Below are positions 60,639 through 64,000 of a DNA stretch of 64,000 nt, piece after piece. The notes beneath the pieces were generated by a model. The model had not been told where the DNA came from and did no database searches. It saw only the letters and a program-made list of their open reading frames with translations. Numbering within the stretch: the first letter of the stretch is position 1; each line of letters starts with the position of its first letter. The stretch is from Phenylobacterium sp. (GTDB lineage: Bacteria; Pseudomonadota; Alphaproteobacteria; Caulobacterales; Caulobacteraceae). A program made the position numbers and the translations under genes. The stretch is taken from the NCBI RefSeq assembly GCF_030693405.1, contig NZ_JAUYAW010000007.1, positions 24,198-88,197 of the forward strand. Reading direction: 5' to 3'.

Positions 60639-60783
60639 GACGGTATGCCGCAAACTTGCACCATGCCGCCAAGGGCGATACCGTCAGGGACATCGGCTTA
60701 CATGACGGTATTTTTTAAGACCTAACACGCGGAAAACGCAAGATAAAAGGTCTAGAGGGATACCGAAATCGGGCCGACGGTAT
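60639..60783. promoter_or_regulatory. Repeated GACGGTAT motifs, candidate integrase arm sites
   Basis: GACGGTAT occurs exactly at 60639-60646, 60704-60711 and 60776-60783, and inverted (ATACCGTC) at 60678-60685. A partial ATACCG lies at 60760-60765. The region between guaA and the integrase is AT-richer than its surroundings. Multiple short repeats next to an integrase gene are the usual layout for arm-type binding sites, with possible autoregulation. Confidence 0.6.
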
Positions 60784-60804
60784 TTCTGTCGTGAAGGAGC
60801 CCGT

Positions 60805-62061
60805 ATGCTCACCGATGTGGCGCTTAAGAATCTGAAATCACGCGAGAAAGCCTACAAGGTCACGGACCGTGACGGGCTTTACGTTCATGTTTCCACGTCG
60901 GGTACGGTGACGTTCCGATTGGACTACCGCTTGAACGGCCGGCGGGAGACGCTGACGCTGGGCAAGTACGGCCCGACCGGGATCTCGCTTGCCCGCGCGC
61001 GCGAAAAGACGATCGACGCAAAACGCGCCGTCGCTGAAGGCCGGTCGCCAGCCCAAGAGAAGCAGCGGGAGAAGCGCCGCCTCAAGGAAGCCAAGAGCTT
61101 CGGAGAGTTCGGAGAAACGTGGCTGACCAAAGCGCCGATGGCTGACAGTACCCGAGCCATGCGGCGCTCGATCTTCGAGCGTGAGCTGCTGCCGGTCTGG
61201 AAGAACCGCCTGCTGCACGAGATCACGCCGGATGATCTTCGCGCCCATTGCGGAAAGATCGTCGATCGCGGTGCTCCGGCCACCGCCATCCACGTCCGCG
61301 ACATCCTCAAACAGATCTACGGATTTGCGATTCTGCACGGCGAGAAGGTGGCCAATCCGGCCGACGATGTCGGGCCGGCCTCGATCGCGACGTTCGTGCC
61401 GAGAGACCGCTCGCTGTCACCGACCGAGATTCGTGTGATGTTGAAGCAGCTCGAGCATGTCGCCACGCTGCCCACGATCCGGCTCGGTATGCGCCTCTTC
61501 CTGCTGACGATGGTGCGCAAGAGCGAACTACAGGACGCGACCTGGGACGAGATCGACTTCGAGAACGCTGTCTGGACGATCCCCAAGGAGCGGATGAAGC
61601 GATCGAAGGCGCACAATGTCTATCTGTCTCAGCAGTGCATCGACATCATGATCGCGCTCAAAACCTGCGCGGGAAATTCCCGCTACCTGCTCCCATCGCG
61701 CTACGATGCGGACGCACCCATGTCGCGCGCCACCTTCAATCGGGTGACCTATGCGGTGGTGGAGCGGGCTCAGAAAGAAGGCCTCCCGCTTGAGCCCTTC
61801 ACGGTGCACGATCTGCGCCGAACCGGCTCGACCCTTCTCAACGAGCTGGGTTTCAACAGCGACTGGATCGAGAAGTGCCTGGCCCATGAAGACGGCCGCT
61901 CATCGCGCGGGGTCTATAACAAGGCCGAGTATGAGCATCAGCGCCGGCACATGATGCAGGAGTGGTCCGACATCGTAGATGCTTGGGTCGCGGGGCAGAA
62001 GCGGGCGCCGGTGCTGGTCCCGCCCACGATGGCTATGCTCGCGCCTGATCCTGCGCTTTAA
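60805..62061 (+). CDS. P4-type tyrosine integrase
   Basis: A 418-residue site-specific recombinase. The N-terminal DUF4102-like arm-binding domain has KVTDRDGLYVHVSTSGTVTF and ARAREKTIDAKRAV; the catalytic C-terminal domain shows Arg in LTMVRKSELQDATWDE, HDLRRTG, His in CLAHEDG, and the Tyr nucleophile in GVYNKAEY. AAGGAG lies 5 bases before ATG. Its position after guaA indicates an island or prophage-like element inserted at the guaA 3' end. Base composition is slightly lower in GC than its neighbours. Its 3' end overlaps the AlpA-like gene by 29 bases. Confidence 0.94.
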   Translation: MLTDVALKNLKSREKAYKVTDRDGLYVHVSTSGTVTFRLDYRLNGRRETLTLGKYGPTGISLARAREKTIDAKRAVAEGRSPAQEKQREKRRLKEAKSFGEFGETWLTKAPMADSTRAMRRSIFERELLPVWKNRLLHEITPDDLRAHCGKIVDRGAPATAIHVRDILKQIYGFAILHGEKVANPADDVGPASIATFVPRDRSLSPTEIRVMLKQLEHVATLPTIRLGMRLFLLTMVRKSELQDATWDEIDFENAVWTIPKERMKRSKAHNVYLSQQCIDIMIALKTCAGNSRYLLPSRYDADAPMSRATFNRVTYAVVERAQKEGLPLEPFTVHDLRRTGSTLLNELGFNSDWIEKCLAHEDGRSSRGVYNKAEYEHQRRHMMQEWSDIVDAWVAGQKRAPVLVPPTMAMLAPDPAL

Positions 62062-62323
62062 CGGGACGGGTCCTGCGCTTGCGCACATCCGGGTGCGGCG
62101 CTCGATCGACGCTCTGTCGCCGCGCCTTGCTCAGCCGCTCTGTCAGCCACGCTTCGACCTCGGCGAGGTCCCAGACCACACAGCGCGGCGTCAGCGCAAA
62201 GCGCCGGGGAAATTCTCCGCGCTGCTCCATCTCGTAGATGGTCGTGTCGGCCAGCGGCACGATTTGGCGTAGCTCATGCCTGCGGATCATCCGCTTCTTC
62301 AACGCATCGGACCGTGTCGACAT
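62033..62323 (-). CDS. AlpA-family helix-turn-helix regulator
   Basis: A 96-residue small DNA-binding protein. RRHELRQIVPLADTTIYEME and GEFPRRFALTPRCVVWDLAE, ending in EAWLTERLSKAR, form the AlpA/excisionase-like winged helix. AlpA proteins regulate or assist P4-type integrases. ATG 62323 has GGGAGTCAAAGAGC upstream; the longer frame from 62857 is not supported. It lies opposite to the integrase, whose end it overlaps. Role as integrase regulator or excision factor is inference. Confidence 0.86.
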   Translation of the reverse strand: MSTRSDALKKRMIRRHELRQIVPLADTTIYEMEQRGEFPRRFALTPRCVVWDLAEVEAWLTERLSKARRQSVDRAPHPDVRKRRTRPVKAQDQARA

Positions 62324-62463
62324 GCTCTTTGACTCCCGGGAGGTGACGTGTCGCCTCGAATGGAGCCGATAGACCCGGCGTGAAAAGAGCTTGTGGACCG
62401 GCGTAGGGTTGCAGGCGGCTCTGGCGTGCAAATCGGCGGGGTCGTCTGTCCGCCCATAGGCGG

Positions 62464-62841
62464 CTACTCGGGCGCTGGCGGCAGTCCATCGATGGCGGCC
62501 ACGGCATCGACCAACTGACGCCGCAAGCTTGCGAGCCCGACCGCGACGACCAGATCCTGACGATCGGCCAGCCCCAGGACGGTGCGGAGCACCAAATCGG
62601 AATGGCGCATCAGGACCACCAGGTTCTCGCCGCTGGGCCCGTTCTTGGCCTCGAACCAGTTTCGGACCGCCCGCTCGTTCGAAGCGGTGAGCTGGGCCAC
62701 CGTCTTCAGCGCCGAGGGCGTGCTGCCGAACTCGGCCTTGAGCGCGAGTGCAACGGCGCGCGCGAGAGGCTGGGCCGTATCGACCGGAAAAGGATTTCCG
62801 GCTTTCGACTGAACTTTTCGGTCTTTCTCGGAGAACGACAT
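62464..62841 (-). CDS. Small DNA-binding-like protein of the island
   Basis: A 125-residue protein. The segment TPSALKTVAQLTASNERAVRNWFEAKNGPSGENLVVLMR looks like a helix-turn-helix fold, with AVRNWFEAK as a possible recognition helix (quoted here only in outline). ATG 62841 has GGGAG ten bases upstream; a frame from 63036 would overlap the recombinase start region. It is divergent from the serine recombinase, with which it may share a promoter region. Name and target are unknown. Confidence 0.68.
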   Translation of the reverse strand: MSFSEKDRKVQSKAGNPFPVDTAQPLARAVALALKAEFGSTPSALKTVAQLTASNERAVRNWFEAKNGPSGENLVVLMRHSDLVLRTVLGLADRQDLVVAVGLASLRRQLVDAVAAIDGLPPAPE

Positions 62842-62911
62842 TCGTTCTGACTCCCAATAGAATTGGTGGGAGATCGAACCTGTCCTTTTCGGGCCAGCGA
62901 GAGCAGCCGGT

Positions 62912-63865
62912 GTGATCGAAGTATCAGAGGCAATCAGCGCTGAAGCAACGCCGCGCACGGCCGTGCGAGCGGCGCAATATGTGCGAATGTCGACTGAGCA
63001 CCAGAAATATTCGACCGAAAACCAAGCGGAGATCATCGCCCAGTACGCCGCGCGGCGTGGATTCGAGATCGTGAAGACCTACGAGGACTCGGGCAAGAGC
63101 GGTCTTCGCCTGGACGGACGGCTGTCGCTTCAGCAGCTCATCGCCGACGTCCGTAGCGGCAAGACCGACTTTAAGGCCATCCTCGTCTATGATGTGAGCC
63201 GCTGGGGCCGTTTTCAGGATGCCGACGAGAGCGCTTATTACGAGTTCATCTGCCGTGAAGCGGGAATCGCCGTCCAATACTGCGCCGAGCAGTTCGAGAA
63301 TGACGGCAGCCTAAGCGCCACGATCATCAAGAGCATGAAGCGGGCGATGGCGGGCGAATATAGTCGCGAGCTGTCGGTCAAGGTGTTCACAGGCCAGTGC
63401 CGCTTGATCCGTTTGGGCTTCCGGCAGGGCGGCGCGGCCGGCTACGGACTTCGGCGCTATTTGGTCGACGAGCACCGCAATCCCAAGGCTGTGCTCAATC
63501 ACGGCGAACAGAAGAGTCTGCAGACCGACCGGGTCGTGCTTCAACCCGGCCCGCCCGAAGAGGTCGAGGTGGTGCGCCGGCTTTACCGCATGTTCGTCGT
63601 GCAGCGGCGGACCGAGACGGAGATCGCTGCGGCGCTGAACGCCGAAGGCATCCTCACGGATCTTGGGAGGCCTTGGACCCGCGGCACTGTCCATCAGGTC
63701 CTGACCAACGAGAAGTACATCGGCAACAATGTCTACAACCGGGCGTCCTTCAAGCTGAAGGCCAAGCGGGTGGTGAACAGCCCTGACATGTGGGTGCGCG
63801 CCGATGGCGCTTTCGAGGGGATCGTCGAACGCGACTTCTTCGAGGCGGCGCAACGGATCATCGTG
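62912..63865 (+). pseudogene. Serine recombinase, apparently interrupted at its 3' part
   Basis: A large serine recombinase starting near GTG 62912. The resolvase domain shows RAAQYVRMSTEHQKYSTENQ with Ser27 as nucleophile and LVYDVSRWGRFQDADE; the recombinase domain has RGTVHQVLTNEKYIGNNVYN. Up to about residue 318 (EGIVERDFFEAAQRIIV) it follows the family; after that the reading frame stays open to the window edge but the residues no longer look like this family, and an IS66-like transposase start begins at 63957. The most likely reading is disruption by an insertion. GTG 62912 versus 62963 is not certain. An intact but divergent C terminus cannot be excluded. Confidence 0.75.
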
Positions 63866-63908
63866 AGCCTCCGGTGGGGGCCGCCTTGTCGGGGTGAGGT
63901 GGATGGCG

Positions 63909-63958
63909 ATGCTGTGCTCGTAAGGACGTCCTTAAGAGCGCTCGTAGCTGCACAGCAT
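63909..63958. repeat. Nested inverted repeats at the putative insertion edge
   Basis: ATGCTGTGC (63909-63917) pairs with GCACAGCAT (63950-63958), and AAGGACGTCCTT at 63922-63933 is an internal palindrome. GTAA at 63920-63923 is the usual first tetranucleotide of IS66-family ends. The true IS end could be here or slightly to the left. Confidence 0.4.
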
Positions 63959-64000
63959 GGCCCATGTCAGTTTGATCACCGGTCCGGAGCGCCGCCGCAG
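63957..64000 (+). mobile_element. Start of an IS66-like transposase gene (TnpA/Orf1), partial
   Basis: ATG 63957 opens MAHVSLITGPERRR, which resembles the first residues of the small accessory TnpA proteins of IS66-family elements (motif GPERRRR). Only 14 codons are visible. It lies just after the point where the serine recombinase loses similarity, so an IS66-like element appears inserted in that gene. The short length limits certainty. Confidence 0.6.

Noticed and set aside
63311..63853. A 180-residue minus-strand frame near the right edge.
   Set aside because: It lies opposite the serine recombinase, whose motifs are clear on the plus strand.

Overview
This 64 kb window is chromosomal DNA from a high-GC alphaproteobacterium, most likely a Caulobacteraceae member (Caulobacter/Phenylobacterium-like). 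The main evidence is the flagellin locus. It has flbT and flaF translationally overlapped, a divergent TPR-glycosyltransferase of the FlmG/FlbA type, three short flagellins of about 276 residues without a hypervariable domain, flaG, and a FlaEY-like giant protein. The GG-N10-GC sigma-54 promoters and FlbD/ftr-like palindromes also fit, as do an alphaproteobacterial GTTC-N7-GTTC type LexA box before ssb and frequent TTG/GTG starts. Species cannot be fixed from the sequence alone.

Layout. 1-2 kb: 5' part of a P-II gene, then two secreted proteins (one FAS1) sharing a C-terminal tail. 2-9.6 kb: glyQ-glyS-ppdK, a FabH-like ketosynthase and an outer-membrane barrel protein. 9.7-18.2 kb: a sterol-desaturase pair, a convergent three-gene NAD-regulator/phosphatase/HD-hydrolase operon, a universal stress protein behind a FixK/FNR-like box, a lipoprotein with a 5' hairpin, a MoxR ATPase, and the flagellin glycosyltransferase. 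18.4-25.8 kb: flbT-flaF, three flagellins, flaG and flaEY. 25.9-38.4 kb: envelope proteins of unknown function, ssb, an alternative oxidase, a RIME-like repeat, gyrA, coaD, two tandem cyclophilins, queA-tgt and tRNA-Lys(UUU). 38.5-46.3 kb: an ACR3 arsenite exporter, a copper-type cluster (DUF2946, TonB receptor, PCuAC), and the ATP-grasp/alpha-E/transglutaminase operon, whose last gene ends in a polyglutamine tract. 46.4-60.5 kb: tamA-tamB, phhA, hspQ, ppx/gppA-like, rlmE, guaB, MAPEG, an RsmB-like methyltransferase and guaA.

From the 3' end of guaA to the right edge the DNA looks acquired. It holds a P4-type tyrosine integrase preceded by repeated GACGGTAT motifs (candidate integrase arm sites), an AlpA-like regulator, a small HTH-like protein, and a serine recombinase. 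The recombinase reading frame stays open to the edge, but its family-like sequence stops near 63,865 and is followed by the start of an IS66-like transposase gene. The guaA 3' end is a known island integration hotspot, so this is probably the left end of a genomic island whose other end lies outside the window.

I found no clearly undescribed defence or biosynthetic system. The most unusual items are the island left end with its interrupted recombinase, the four-copy ftr-like array between two flagellins, the hybrid FlaEY-like protein, the paired C-terminal tails, the sequestered ribosome binding site of the 15 kb lipoprotein gene, and a non-canonical GyrA quinolone-region residue.
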